Assembly: GCA_029780675.1 (NCBI GenBank)
Contig: JAKOYE010000174.1
Span: forward strand, 1 to 41,487
Source of the DNA: Actinomycetes bacterium
GTDB lineage: Bacteria > Actinomycetota > Actinomycetes > Mycobacteriales > Mycobacteriaceae
Reading direction: 5' to 3'
DNA: 41,487 nucleotides
Shown: piece by piece, positions 28,894-35,773 of the stretch
Position numbering within the stretch: position 1 is the first letter of the stretch
Layout: each line of letters opens with the position of its first letter
Program-made: the position numbers and the translations under genes
The notes under the pieces: generated by a model
Seen by the model: only the letters and a program-made list of their open reading frames with translations
Databases searched by the model: none
What the model was told of the DNA's origin: nothing

Positions 28894-30375
28894 ATGCTTG
28901 AGGTATCAGAGGTCGGCAACAAGATCAGCAAAGAGGAGTACAAGGCGGCACTTCCCGACCTTCGGTTGGGTTTGATCAACGCGCAGTACGACCTCCACAA
29001 GGCTGATTTCCCGGTCATCATCTGGATCGCCGGCGACGACCGGTTGGCTGCCAACGCCCTGGTGAATCGCCTGAACGAATGGATGGATTCGCGGTTCGTC
29101 GAAACCAGGGTGTTCGCCGAGCCGACCGAGGAGGAGAGTCAGCGACCGGCACTGTGGCGGTTGTGGCGCTCCCTGCCGCCCAAGGGTCGCGCCGCCTTCT
29201 TCGTCGGTGGGATGATGCGGGCCGCCGGCCAGCGAGTGGCCGGGGAGATCGGTGAGCCGGAGTTCTCCACCTGGCTGCGGCACCTGTCTCAGTTGCAGAA
29301 CGCTTTGGTGGCCGACGGCGCGCTGATCCTGAAATTCTTCCTGCACACGCCGGCGAAGGTGCAGAAGCGAAAACTGCGGGAGGCGGAGAAGCAGCCGGAA
29401 CTCGGCTGGCTGGTCGATCAGCGCGACTGGACGGCCCTGGACAGCCTCGGCCCGGTGCTTCCGGTCGCCGAACGGATCCTGCGCGAAACCAGTGTGCCGG
29501 GGGCCCCGTGGACGATCGTGGAGTCCACCGACGACCGCTACCGCGACCTGACCGTCGCGCGGACGATCCTGTCGGCGATCACGACCCGACTGGAACAGCC
29601 CAGGCATGCGGCACCGGCGCTGGCGGAGACCGTCTTCGGCGACGCCGACACCGAGGCAAACGTGCTCTCCGGAATCGACCTGACCCAGAGCCTCAGTCGG
29701 GACGAGTACCGCGAGAAGCTTGCCAAGCAGCAGGGCAAGCTGCGCAGGTTGTCGATCGAGGCCCGCAAACGTGGCATCAGCACGGTGCTGGCGTTCGAGG
29801 GCTGGGACGCCGCCGGAAAGGGCGGCGTGATCCGGCGGGTCACCGGCGCGATGGAGGCCGGCGACTACCGCGTCATTCCGGTGGCCGCGCCGACCGAGGA
29901 TGAGCGCAAGTACCACTACCTCTGGCGGTTCTGGCGTGACCTGCCGGCGGCCGGCAAGTTCGTGATCTTCGACCGCACCTGGTACGGCCGCGTGCTTGTG
30001 GAACGGCTCGAGGGGTTCGCCAGCCCGGGGGAGTGGCAACGCGCCTACGACGAGATCAACGACTTCGAGGCGCAACTGGTGGAACGTGGCTACTACGTCG
30101 CGAAGTTCTGGCTGCATATCTCCCCGGAGGAGCAACTGGCGCGCTTCAAGGCCCGCGAGGAGACGGCCTACAAGCAGCACAAGATCACCGAGGAGGACTA
30201 CCGCAACCGGGAGAAGTGGGCCGAGTACGTCACCGCGGTGGACCAGAAGATCCTGCGGACGACGTCCGAGGGTGCGAAGTGGCATGTGATCCCGGCCAAC
30301 AACAAGTACTTCGCCCGCATCGCGACGCTGAAGGCGATCAACAAGGGGTTGGCGCAGCGCCTGCGGCTGCCCTGA
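28894..30375 (+). CDS. Two-domain polyphosphate kinase 2 (polyphosphate:AMP phosphotransferase type)
   Basis: A 493-residue protein with two tandem PPK2 domains, the layout of polyphosphate:AMP phosphotransferases that make ADP from AMP and polyphosphate. The C-terminal domain is intact: Walker A GWDAAGKGG (303-311), Walker B FDRTWYGR (about 360) and the lid Arg-rich part (QLARFKAREE). The N-terminal domain keeps the fold (QYDLHKADFPVIIWIAG) but has GDDRLAAN where a P-loop should be, so it is probably non-catalytic. ATG at 28894 matches the usual start (LEVSEVGNKISKEEYK); ATG at 28834 is an upstream alternative. tRNA-Met follows after 27 bp. Confidence 0.92.
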   Translation: MLEVSEVGNKISKEEYKAALPDLRLGLINAQYDLHKADFPVIIWIAGDDRLAANALVNRLNEWMDSRFVETRVFAEPTEEESQRPALWRLWRSLPPKGRAAFFVGGMMRAAGQRVAGEIGEPEFSTWLRHLSQLQNALVADGALILKFFLHTPAKVQKRKLREAEKQPELGWLVDQRDWTALDSLGPVLPVAERILRETSVPGAPWTIVESTDDRYRDLTVARTILSAITTRLEQPRHAAPALAETVFGDADTEANVLSGIDLTQSLSRDEYREKLAKQQGKLRRLSIEARKRGISTVLAFEGWDAAGKGGVIRRVTGAMEAGDYRVIPVAAPTEDERKYHYLWRFWRDLPAAGKFVIFDRTWYGRVLVERLEGFASPGEWQRAYDEINDFEAQLVERGYYVAKFWLHISPEEQLARFKAREETAYKQHKITEEDYRNREKWAEYVTAVDQKILRTTSEGAKWHVIPANNKYFARIATLKAINKGLAQRLRLP

Positions 30376-30402
30376 GATCGCGTATCGTCGTCTGGTGTTC
30401 AG

Positions 30403-30479
30403 GGGGCGGTAGCTCAGTTGGTTAGAGCCGCGGACTCATAATCCGTTGGTCGCGGGTTCGAGCCCCGCCCGCCCTACCA
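30403..30479 (+). tRNA. trnM: tRNA-Met (anticodon CAT), CCA encoded
   Basis: Acceptor arms are GGGGCGG and CCGCCCT (one G-T pair at the end). The D arm is GCTCAGTTGGTTAGAGC, the anticodon arm has CTCATAA with CAT, and the T arm is GCGGG-TTCGAGC-CCCGC. Discriminator A and CCA are encoded. Elongator Met is the likely identity; tRNA-Ile2 (lysidine-modified CAT) cannot be fully excluded. It marks the left edge of a region of phage-like and toxin-antitoxin genes. Confidence 0.94.
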
Positions 30480-30480
30480 G

Positions 30481-30536
30481 GTCAGCATAGGTTTTAGGCC
30501 AGACTTACTGCACCCGAAGGTGTACCCGATGCTGAC
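30481..30536 (+). other. Inverted repeat with internal hairpin right after tRNA-Met
   Basis: GTCAGCAT (30481-30488) and ATGCTGAC (30529-30536) are perfect reverse complements and enclose TGCACC-CGAA-GGTGTA, a second 6-bp hairpin. The structure begins one base after the encoded CCA. It could be a processing or termination structure for the tRNA transcript or a leftover of an integration site. The remaining bases to 30682 show nothing else I can support. Confidence 0.4.
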
Positions 30537-30682
30537 GCGTCGCCATGCTGTAGGCAATCGCACGCACCCCGTACGCGACCGCCGCAGACCGATTTCCGAC
30601 TGAGGCAGTGTCGATCACTGTCGACGCCTACGGCGACGCCGACTGCACTACCTCGGACAGCGTCCCGTGGCGCGCTGATACC

Positions 30683-31327
30683 TCAACCACCGCCCAGTGC
30701 CAGTTGAATCAAGGCCTGCGCCGGGATGGCTGCGGCAACCTGCGTTCCGAATGGATATACGAATCCGTTCAGCAAATCCCGCCAGCGATCGCGCTTGTCA
30801 CTGGCTCCGGCGGATCGCACCATCGTTGCGATAAGGCGCTCCATTGCTGCCTGCAGGTCAAAGTCGCCGACTGCGTCGTAATTATCCACGCACCAGATCA
30901 GGTGCGCGATGACCTGCTTTGCATGTTGCTTCAACAGTGGGTCGAGGGAGTCGTCGACGTCGAGCAGATCCCGGACTCCATCGACATAACGGCGGATCTG
31001 GTCGAGGCCGTCTCCCATGACTGTTGGAACGAGAGTCCGAAACCACTCTGCCAGGTTCTCCAGATGCTCCAAAGCAGCGGTGTCGGTGAGCTTTTGGGCA
31101 GTCTGCGTCCCCCAGTCGTTCGGGTGTCTCAATGTCAGAGTCGACCACTTGATGAAGTGCCGCCGGAACACGTCCGTCTTGAGGCCGACGTCGTCCATCT
31201 GCCCGAGGAGCTCTTCGATCGCGTCGAGGTGCCGCACTGCTGTGCGATGGTCAGCCGGGTCTGGGTAGTGCTGATCGCTGCTCCAGCGCGCCAGCGTCGC
31301 GTGCAACAGCTCAGCGGGGTTGGCCAT
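30683..31327 (-). CDS. Hypothetical helical protein in phage-remnant region
   Basis: A 214-residue protein from ATG at 31327; the longer upstream frame overlaps the HTH gene and looks like a shadow. TACGAT (minus strand, 31334-31339) lies 6 nt before the ATG, so a leaderless start is likely. The composition is mostly helical with regular Leu/Asp/Arg spacing (HRTAVRHLDAIEELLGQMDDVG, LLDVDDSLDPLLKQHAKQVIAHLI). It has no signal peptide, membrane helix or known motif. A plus-strand ORF over the same bases is Cys/His/Val-rich with poor codon character and was discarded. The gene diverges from an excisionase-like HTH gene 29 bp away. The function is unknown. Confidence 0.65.
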   Translation of the reverse strand: MANPAELLHATLARWSSDQHYPDPADHRTAVRHLDAIEELLGQMDDVGLKTDVFRRHFIKWSTLTLRHPNDWGTQTAQKLTDTAALEHLENLAEWFRTLVPTVMGDGLDQIRRYVDGVRDLLDVDDSLDPLLKQHAKQVIAHLIWCVDNYDAVGDFDLQAAMERLIATMVRSAGASDKRDRWRDLLNGFVYPFGTQVAAAIPAQALIQLALGGG

Positions 31328-31356
31328 CTCCGAATCGTAAAGAACCAGGTGGCTGC

Positions 31357-31548
31357 GTGAGCGCCCCGGACACGGCAATGCCGTCGGTGCGCATCCTCTA
31401 CGACCGGGAATCGGCGGAGGTGATGCTGTCGTGCCGCGCCCGCCAGATCGACGAGTTGCGCCGGACCGGTCATCTGCGGGCCGTCCGCATGGGCCGTGAG
31501 CACAAGTTCCGCCACGCCGACTCACTCATGTGCCAGGAGAGCGCATGA
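31357..31548 (+). CDS. Excisionase-like helix-turn-helix DNA-binding protein
   Basis: A 63-residue protein from GTG at 31357 (ATG at 31378 is an alternative). VRILYDRESAEVMLSCRARQ-IDELRRTGHLRAVRMGREHKF follows the MerR/AlpA/excisionase (HTH_17) pattern, with a winged turn at the GHLRAVRMGR part. Such proteins direct excision or regulate small mobile elements. Its stop overlaps by 4 bp the ATG of a truncated NrdH-like fragment. With tRNA-Met nearby and no integrase in sight it reads as a remnant of an integrated phage-like element. Confidence 0.65.
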   Translation: MSAPDTAMPSVRILYDRESAEVMLSCRARQIDELRRTGHLRAVRMGREHKFRHADSLMCQESA

Positions 31549-31589
31549 CCGTCACCGTTTACACCTCGGGCCCGTCGTGCCAGGCGTAA
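31545..31589 (+). pseudogene. Truncated NrdH/glutaredoxin-like phage gene fragment
   Basis: The 14 codons MTVTVYTSGPSCQA then TAA look like the N terminus of mycobacteriophage NrdH-like redoxins, which begin M-T-V-T-V-Y-T-x-G-P-x-C-x-x-C. The reading ends before the second active-site Cys and no other frame downstream restores it. The ATGA overlap with the HTH gene suggests a former phage-type operon. The identification rests on a short match from memory. Confidence 0.5.
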
Positions 31590-31636
31590 GAGTCCGCGTT
31601 GTGCTGCCGCTCCACGCCATCGACCTTCGGCCCCCA

Positions 31637-31672
31637 TAGTGTATATACTAAATGCTCTCCAATGTATATATT
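31637..31672 (+). promoter_or_regulatory. AT-rich double operator/promoter of first toxin-antitoxin module
   Basis: TAGTGTATATACTA (31637-31650) and AATGTATATATT (31661-31672) are two near-palindromes sharing TGTATATA, unusual in this GC-rich DNA. TATACT (31644-31649) and TATATT (31667-31672) are strong -10 candidates. They lie 19 bp before the antitoxin ATG, as expected for autoregulation by a VapB-type ribbon-helix-helix dimer pair. Confidence 0.55.
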
Positions 31673-31690
31673 CCGCCCGGGAGGTTCGAC

Positions 31691-31897
31691 ATGACCAAGC
31701 GACTCATCGACCTGGACGATGACCTCCTGGCCGCGGCGCAGAAGGAACTGAACACCTCCGGCGTCAGCGATACCGTCCGCCTCGCATTGCAACACGCCGC
31801 CGCACTCTCGGCCCGCCGACGGCAGGTGGCATGGCTTCAAGAGGGTGGCCTCGAGGACATGGCTGACGCTGAACAGCGGGACGACGTGTGGCGCTGA
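31691..31897 (+). CDS. VapB-type antitoxin
   Basis: A 68-residue protein from ATG at 31691 (the frame is open to 31652, inside the operator). The N terminus MTKRLIDLDDDLLAAAQKEL-NTSGVSDTVRLALQHAA is a ribbon-helix-helix DNA-binding domain. The C terminus (VAWLQEGGLEDMADAEQRDD) is the likely toxin-binding tail. It overlaps the PIN-domain toxin by 10 bp, a typical vapBC arrangement. Confidence 0.88.
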   Translation: MTKRLIDLDDDLLAAAQKELNTSGVSDTVRLALQHAAALSARRRQVAWLQEGGLEDMADAEQRDDVWR

Positions 31898-32313
31898 TCG
31901 CGCGCTACCTCATCGACACCAGCGCCGCGGCGCGGATGCGCACACCTCATGTCGCGGAGCGTCTTGCCCCGCTGATTGAGGCTGGGCTGGTGGCGACTAC
32001 CGCGCAGTTGGACGCCGAAGCTCTCTACAGTGCGCGCAACTCCGCTGACTACGAACAGATTTGGTCGGATCGGCGGCTGGCCTACGAGTACGTGCCGACC
32101 GAGGACGAGAACTGGCAGCGGGCGTTGCAGGCTCAGCGCTCACTGGCCCGACAGGGTCGACACCGGGCCGTCGGGATGGCCGACCTGCTGATCGGCACCC
32201 TCGCCGCCGCTCACGATCTCACAGTCATCCACTACGACTCTGATTTCGAGGTTGCCGCTGACGTGCTCGATTTCCGTCATCGGTGGGTCGTCGACCGCGG
32301 CAGCCTCGCCTGA
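31888..32313 (+). CDS. VapC-type PIN-domain ribonuclease toxin
   Basis: A 141-residue PIN-domain protein. The acidic residues of the active site are visible in LIDTSAAARM, TAQLDAEALYSAR, GMADLLIGTLA and HYDSDFEV. It should be a metal-dependent RNase inhibited by the overlapping VapB. The start is GTG at 31888. Mycobacteria commonly target tRNA or rRNA with such toxins; the target here is unknown. Confidence 0.9.
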   Translation: MALIARYLIDTSAAARMRTPHVAERLAPLIEAGLVATTAQLDAEALYSARNSADYEQIWSDRRLAYEYVPTEDENWQRALQAQRSLARQGRHRAVGMADLLIGTLAAAHDLTVIHYDSDFEVAADVLDFRHRWVVDRGSLA

Positions 32314-32320
32314 GGCGTAG

Positions 32321-32494
32321 CTGTGCTCCATCCGCAATCGGGTCTGGGTCATCGAGGACGCCGACCGCGCCGGGTTGGACTGGGCGCGAGAGGCGCTGGA
32401 CAAAGCCGCGGAACGCGAACCGTCGGTCGGATCGCGGCGGCGCACCACCGTGCACCTGCCCAGCCGTCGCCTCGGTCTAGCGTGGGTGCAATGA
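32321..32494 (+). pseudogene. Start-less ORF fragment
   Basis: A 57-codon open stretch between TAG and TGA with protein-like composition (RNRVWVIEDADRAGLDWARE, then a basic tail) but no ATG or usable GTG near its beginning. Its stop overlaps the next ATG (ATGA), as in a true operon. It may be the tail of a deleted gene. I do not recognise the family. Confidence 0.35.
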
Positions 32495-32865
32495 GCCTTT
32501 TCAGCGACGACATTCGCCAGGAGCCGGACAGCTTCACCGACGGCCCGCTGCGTCGTGACGGGGTTGTCGATCGGACGAGCTGGGATGCCGAGGCTGCCGA
32601 GTACGGATTCGATGCTCCTGTTGTCGTAGGGCCCGGGTCGCCGCCCGAGGACGGCTCCTGCGGTCAGTTCGCGGTGCAGTTTCACGTCACCACGACGATG
32701 CTGGTCGGGCTCAAACGCATCGCCGATGCCCGCGGGGTGAGCGTGCCCGAAGTCTGCCGACAGGTCGTCGGTGTCTTCGTCGCCCAGCAGGAAGGCGAGC
32801 TGGGTGCGCTGCTCGCCGCCGAGGCTGAGGTAGCCGACTACCGGCCCAGCCTGGGGCAGGCGTAG
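32491..32865 (+). CDS. Hypothetical protein in toxin-antitoxin cluster
   Basis: A 124-residue protein from ATG at 32491; upstream codons of the same frame look like shadow. The N-terminal half is acidic (SDDIRQEPDSFTDGP). The C-terminal half, FHVTTTMLVGLKRIADARGVSVPEVCRQVVGVFV, has a beta-strand/helix/helix pattern that could be ribbon-helix-helix, suggesting a DNA-binding or antitoxin-like role. No partner toxin follows directly. Low certainty on function; moderate on being a gene. Confidence 0.55.
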   Translation: MSLFSDDIRQEPDSFTDGPLRRDGVVDRTSWDAEAAEYGFDAPVVVGPGSPPEDGSCGQFAVQFHVTTTMLVGLKRIADARGVSVPEVCRQVVGVFVAQQEGELGALLAAEAEVADYRPSLGQA

Positions 32866-32949
32866 CCGCCTCCTAAGGAGGGGTCGGGCAGCTCCTGCAG
32901 GACTGACCGCGTTTGGTCCGGGGGCCCGTGCGCCGGCGGTAGAAGGCCA

Positions 32950-32974
32950 TGGCACACGGTGCTACCTTGTGTCA
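32950..32974 (+). promoter_or_regulatory. Operator and -10 of second toxin-antitoxin module
   Basis: TGGCACA (32950-32956) and TGTGTCA (32968-32974) form an imperfect palindrome (6 of 7 bases) with an 11-base spacer. TACCTT (32963-32968) between them is a TANNNT -10 element, 7 nt before the ATG at 32976, consistent with a leaderless, autorepressed transcript. Confidence 0.45.
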
Positions 32975-32975
32975 T

Positions 32976-33245
32976 ATGGGCGCTCCCAAAGAAGTGAGCC
33001 AACGGGACCTGCGCATGCGGTCGAAGGAGATCATGGACGCCGTCGAGCGGGGAGACTCCTTTGCGGTCACCCGCGACGGACGGCAGATCGGCGAGCTCGT
33101 CCCGTTGCGACGGCGGCGGCGTTTCGTCTCGCGCTCCGACTTCGCAGCCGGTTCCCGGCTCGCGCCCGAGATGGATCTCGCGGCGTTCCGCGCGGATCAG
33201 GCGGCCGCCTTCGACAGCGACGTGCGCGATCCGTATGCCCGCTGA
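32976..33245 (+). CDS. Phd/YefM-type antitoxin
   Basis: An 89-residue protein. MGAPKEVSQRDLRMRSKEIMDAVERGDSFAVTRDGRQIGELVPLRR is a classic Phd/YefM DNA-binding N terminus. The C terminus (DLAAFRADQAAAFDSDVRDPYAR) is the flexible toxin-neutralising tail. ATG at 32976 is chosen over the ATG at 32949 because the latter lies in the operator and the former fits a leaderless start. It overlaps the downstream toxin by 11 bp. Confidence 0.88.
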   Translation: MGAPKEVSQRDLRMRSKEIMDAVERGDSFAVTRDGRQIGELVPLRRRRRFVSRSDFAAGSRLAPEMDLAAFRADQAAAFDSDVRDPYAR

Positions 33246-33666
33246 CCTGACGCGCGGCCTACTCGACACGAACATCGTGATCCTGCGCCGGACGCTCGAC
33301 GCCGACGAGCTGCCCGACGAGGTCGCCATCAGCGCCGTCACTCTCGCTGAGCTCTCTGCTGGGGTGCACCTGGTTGTCGGCGAGGAGCAGCATGCCGTCG
33401 TCGAGCGTGCGCGCCGTGCCGATGTGCTGGCACGGGTGGAGAACGAGTTCGATCCGATTCCGTTTGAGACAGAGGCTGCTCGGGCATTCGGACGAATCTG
33501 CGCGGCGGTTCAGGCCCGCGGACGAACGCCGCGGCGGCGCGTGGCAGACCTCATGATTGCTGCGACTGCGACCGCTGCGGGATTGCCGCTCTACACCACC
33601 AACCCCGACGATTTCTGCGGCCTGGAGGACATCCTTCGCGTCGTTGCGGTGAGGCGGCCGAGCTGA
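33235..33666 (+). CDS. VapC-type PIN-domain toxin (second module)
   Basis: A 143-residue PIN-domain RNase. LLDTNIVILRR supplies the first Asp, TLAELSAGVHL the Glu, RRRVADLMIAATA the third acidic residue and LYTTNPDDF the last. ATG at 33235 overlaps the antitoxin stop. It differs in sequence from the first PIN toxin in the window and pairs with a different antitoxin class, so the two modules are not a recent duplication. Confidence 0.9.
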   Translation: MPADLTRGLLDTNIVILRRTLDADELPDEVAISAVTLAELSAGVHLVVGEEQHAVVERARRADVLARVENEFDPIPFETEAARAFGRICAAVQARGRTPRRRVADLMIAATATAAGLPLYTTNPDDFCGLEDILRVVAVRRPS

Positions 33667-33789
33667 TCTCCGGACGGTCCGGGCCAGTGCTGATGTGGCG
33701 CGACCGCGCAGGCACTCGGGCTGCCCGCTCATCCAGCACAAAGTTGTCGGAGCGGAGCGCTAGTTTGATGGCGACGGGGAGGTCGATAC

Positions 33790-34983
33790 ATGATCAGGGG
33801 AGCCGGGGACGGCACAGAGGCGACGAATTCCGACTGGATCGAACTCGGAATGCCGGCAGAAGTGATTCCATCCGCGATCGCCGCCTTCGGTGATCCGGAA
33901 CGGGCGAGGAAGTGGATCGAGACTCTCGACCGGGCACCGCAACGTATGGTGCCCGGCGGCTTTGAACCGTTGTGGAGGAACGTCTCGTTTCTCCGCGAAT
34001 TGGCCGCCACCGGAATGGATCCCGAGGATTTCGAGCGGTGGCGGGCGGCCGGGTTGGACGCGGCGGCGGTCCCGCGGTGGGCGACCTCGCTCCGCACCGT
34101 GAACGTCGGGCCTGACGGGTTCACGAAGTGGAAGTCGGCTGGACTCGATCCCAGAGACCTCGCCGAGGTGCTCGCGCATGTGGACTTCGAAGCTGCTCTC
34201 GGACTGCTGTCGAACTGGGCAGCGAAACGGCCGATCTCGAGTGCCGGCGAGATGCTGGAGGTGTTTCGTCGAGGTGTCACCGTCGAACAGTTGAAGAGTT
34301 TCCTGGCGCTGGGACTCCGCGGCCACGACGTCTTCCTTTGGCACTCCAACGCCATTCCGATCGGCGACTGGTATTCGTGGATGGCGTTAGGCGTCACGCC
34401 GGAGGTTGCTTTCGACTACTACAAGAAGGGCCTATCGGCGGAAGATGCCGGCCCGTGGATCCGTGCGCATGTCGACGCCTACGACGTGACCGGCTTCATG
34501 AAACTCGGGGTGGGGCCAGCGCAAGCCGGTGACTACGTTCGCCGGCGGGTTTGGCCCGACCTGCTGGTCCGGACGGAGGACGGCATCGAAGAGATCGACG
34601 TCGAGGAGTTGAAGACGCGAGAGGATCTCGCGCGCTTGCCCGAGGTGGTGAAGCCCGGTCGGATCGAATTCATCCGTCAATCGACGGCGGCTGGTGATGA
34701 TTACGTTCCGTATGACTTCTCGTTCAGGTGGGACGGCGGGTCCGGGGCGGACTGGTACATGGACATCAGCAGCGCGGGTGGCCTGTCGCCGGCCTCCAGT
34801 TCCCCGTCGATGGGAACGCTCTCGTGGATCGACGGATACAGCTTGTCGTATACCTACGATTGGCCGGAAATGGGCATCCACGACGGGGGCGTCCTGAGGG
34901 GCGAGGCGCCGGGAGACCTCAGTGACCCGCGCGAGTGGATTCGCCTTGCGGATGTCCTTCTCGAACTCACCTGTCAGTACTAA
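33790..34983 (+). CDS. Unrecognised W/GL helical-repeat protein
   Basis: A 397-residue protein, ATG at 33790 with GGGGAGGT upstream. Residues about 15-260 hold repeated helices of the form W-x-x-x-G-hydrophobic-x-P/A, for example DWIELGMPAEVI, ERWRAAGLDAAAVPRW, KWKSAGLDPRDLAEVL, WYSWMALGVTPEVAFDYYKKGLSAEDAGPW and FMKLGVGPAQAGDYV. This suggests an alpha-solenoid-like scaffold. The last 120 residues look beta-rich (YDFSFRWDGGSGADWYMD). It has no signal, membrane helix or catalytic motif. The function is unknown; possibly cooperates with the next gene. Confidence 0.75.
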   Translation: MIRGAGDGTEATNSDWIELGMPAEVIPSAIAAFGDPERARKWIETLDRAPQRMVPGGFEPLWRNVSFLRELAATGMDPEDFERWRAAGLDAAAVPRWATSLRTVNVGPDGFTKWKSAGLDPRDLAEVLAHVDFEAALGLLSNWAAKRPISSAGEMLEVFRRGVTVEQLKSFLALGLRGHDVFLWHSNAIPIGDWYSWMALGVTPEVAFDYYKKGLSAEDAGPWIRAHVDAYDVTGFMKLGVGPAQAGDYVRRRVWPDLLVRTEDGIEEIDVEELKTREDLARLPEVVKPGRIEFIRQSTAAGDDYVPYDFSFRWDGGSGADWYMDISSAGGLSPASSSPSMGTLSWIDGYSLSYTYDWPEMGIHDGGVLRGEAPGDLSDPREWIRLADVLLELTCQY

Positions 34984-34994
34984 AAACGGAAAAC

Positions 34995-35012
34995 GGCCTC
35001 CGGGGCGAGGCC
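34995..35012 (+). terminator. Hairpin between two hypothetical genes
   Basis: GGCCTC-CGGGGC-GAGGCC is a perfect 6-bp stem starting 12 bp after the helical-repeat gene, preceded by an A-rich stretch. No T-run follows. It may attenuate transcription into the next gene. Confidence 0.35.
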
Positions 35013-35029
35013 ACAAAGGGGAGGGCGGG

Positions 35030-35773
35030 TTGACGACGGGCGGTGAACCAGCGGTGGAAGTCGGTGACATTGCCTCGACGGTGATGCTCAGCCCGTACGT
35101 GGGCGGCTTACTCCGCACCTGGGACGAGTCGGACGGAACGACGCTGTGGTCGGTTCCTGACGCCGACGATCTTCTCTCCCAGCAGGGTGGCGGCGTACTG
35201 GGCCGTTCGCTGCGCGAGGAGGGCCGGTTCGTCGAGTCGGGACTCCTGGTGCCCAATCGCCAGACGCTGATGCTGCGAGGTCGGTTCCCGACGCGCAGCG
35301 ACGATGGCTCGCTGCAGTTGGAGGGGTCGATGCTGCGGCTGGAGCCGGCCAGCGCCCCCGCCGGGTCCGCGATCGCGGATTTTCGAAACCTGCTGTCGCG
35401 GGCCATTCGGCATTGCGTTTCCAGTGGCGAGTTCCTGGTGGTGCAGAAAGGCGGCTGGGACGCACCCCCCGAGCCCTATTGCCTCTTCATCGTCGTCGAC
35501 CAGGACGGCAGTCGGGTGAACATCATCGAGGCCGCCCCGCAGCCGCGGGCCTTCGAGTTGTGGGCAGCCAACTGCACTCCCGGCGAAGGCGGAGCGACGT
35601 TGCAGGCCCCGCTGACAGAGAGGACGGTTGACGTGGCGCCGATGGTCATGATCGAGGCGATTGCGACGTGGGGTCTTCAGCCGTGGGACCTGGCTCTTGT
35701 CTTCGGATCCCGATCAGGAGTGGAGGGGTCCGCCCATGGCGGCATCTCGGATGACAATTCGACCCAGATCTAA
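35030..35773 (+). CDS. Unrecognised protein, possible YbjN/TY-Chap-like domain
   Basis: A 247-residue protein from TTG at 35030 with GGGGAG at 35018-35023; the frame is open back to 34922 inside the preceding gene. The N-terminal half is beta-rich with GGLLRTWDESDGTTLWSVP. The C-terminal half (LLSRAIRHCVSSGEFLVVQKGG, PEPYCLFIVVDQDGSRVNIIEAA, MIEAIATWGLQPWDL) resembles chaperone-like YbjN/TY-Chap folds, a weak judgement from pattern only. It ends in a 4-bp convergent overlap with the 592-aa gene. Confidence 0.65.
   Translation: MTTGGEPAVEVGDIASTVMLSPYVGGLLRTWDESDGTTLWSVPDADDLLSQQGGGVLGRSLREEGRFVESGLLVPNRQTLMLRGRFPTRSDDGSLQLEGSMLRLEPASAPAGSAIADFRNLLSRAIRHCVSSGEFLVVQKGGWDAPPEPYCLFIVVDQDGSRVNIIEAAPQPRAFELWAANCTPGEGGATLQAPLTERTVDVAPMVMIEAIATWGLQPWDLALVFGSRSGVEGSAHGGISDDNSTQI

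Noticed and set aside
28906..30285. 459-codon minus-strand ORF over the PPK2 gene
   Set aside because: Shadow frame; the plus strand carries two recognisable PPK2 domains.
30600..31360. Plus-strand 250-codon ORF opposite the hypothetical gene at 30683-31327
   Set aside because: Its composition is rich in Cys, Val and Gln without domain logic, while the minus-strand product has regular helical composition and a leaderless start signal.
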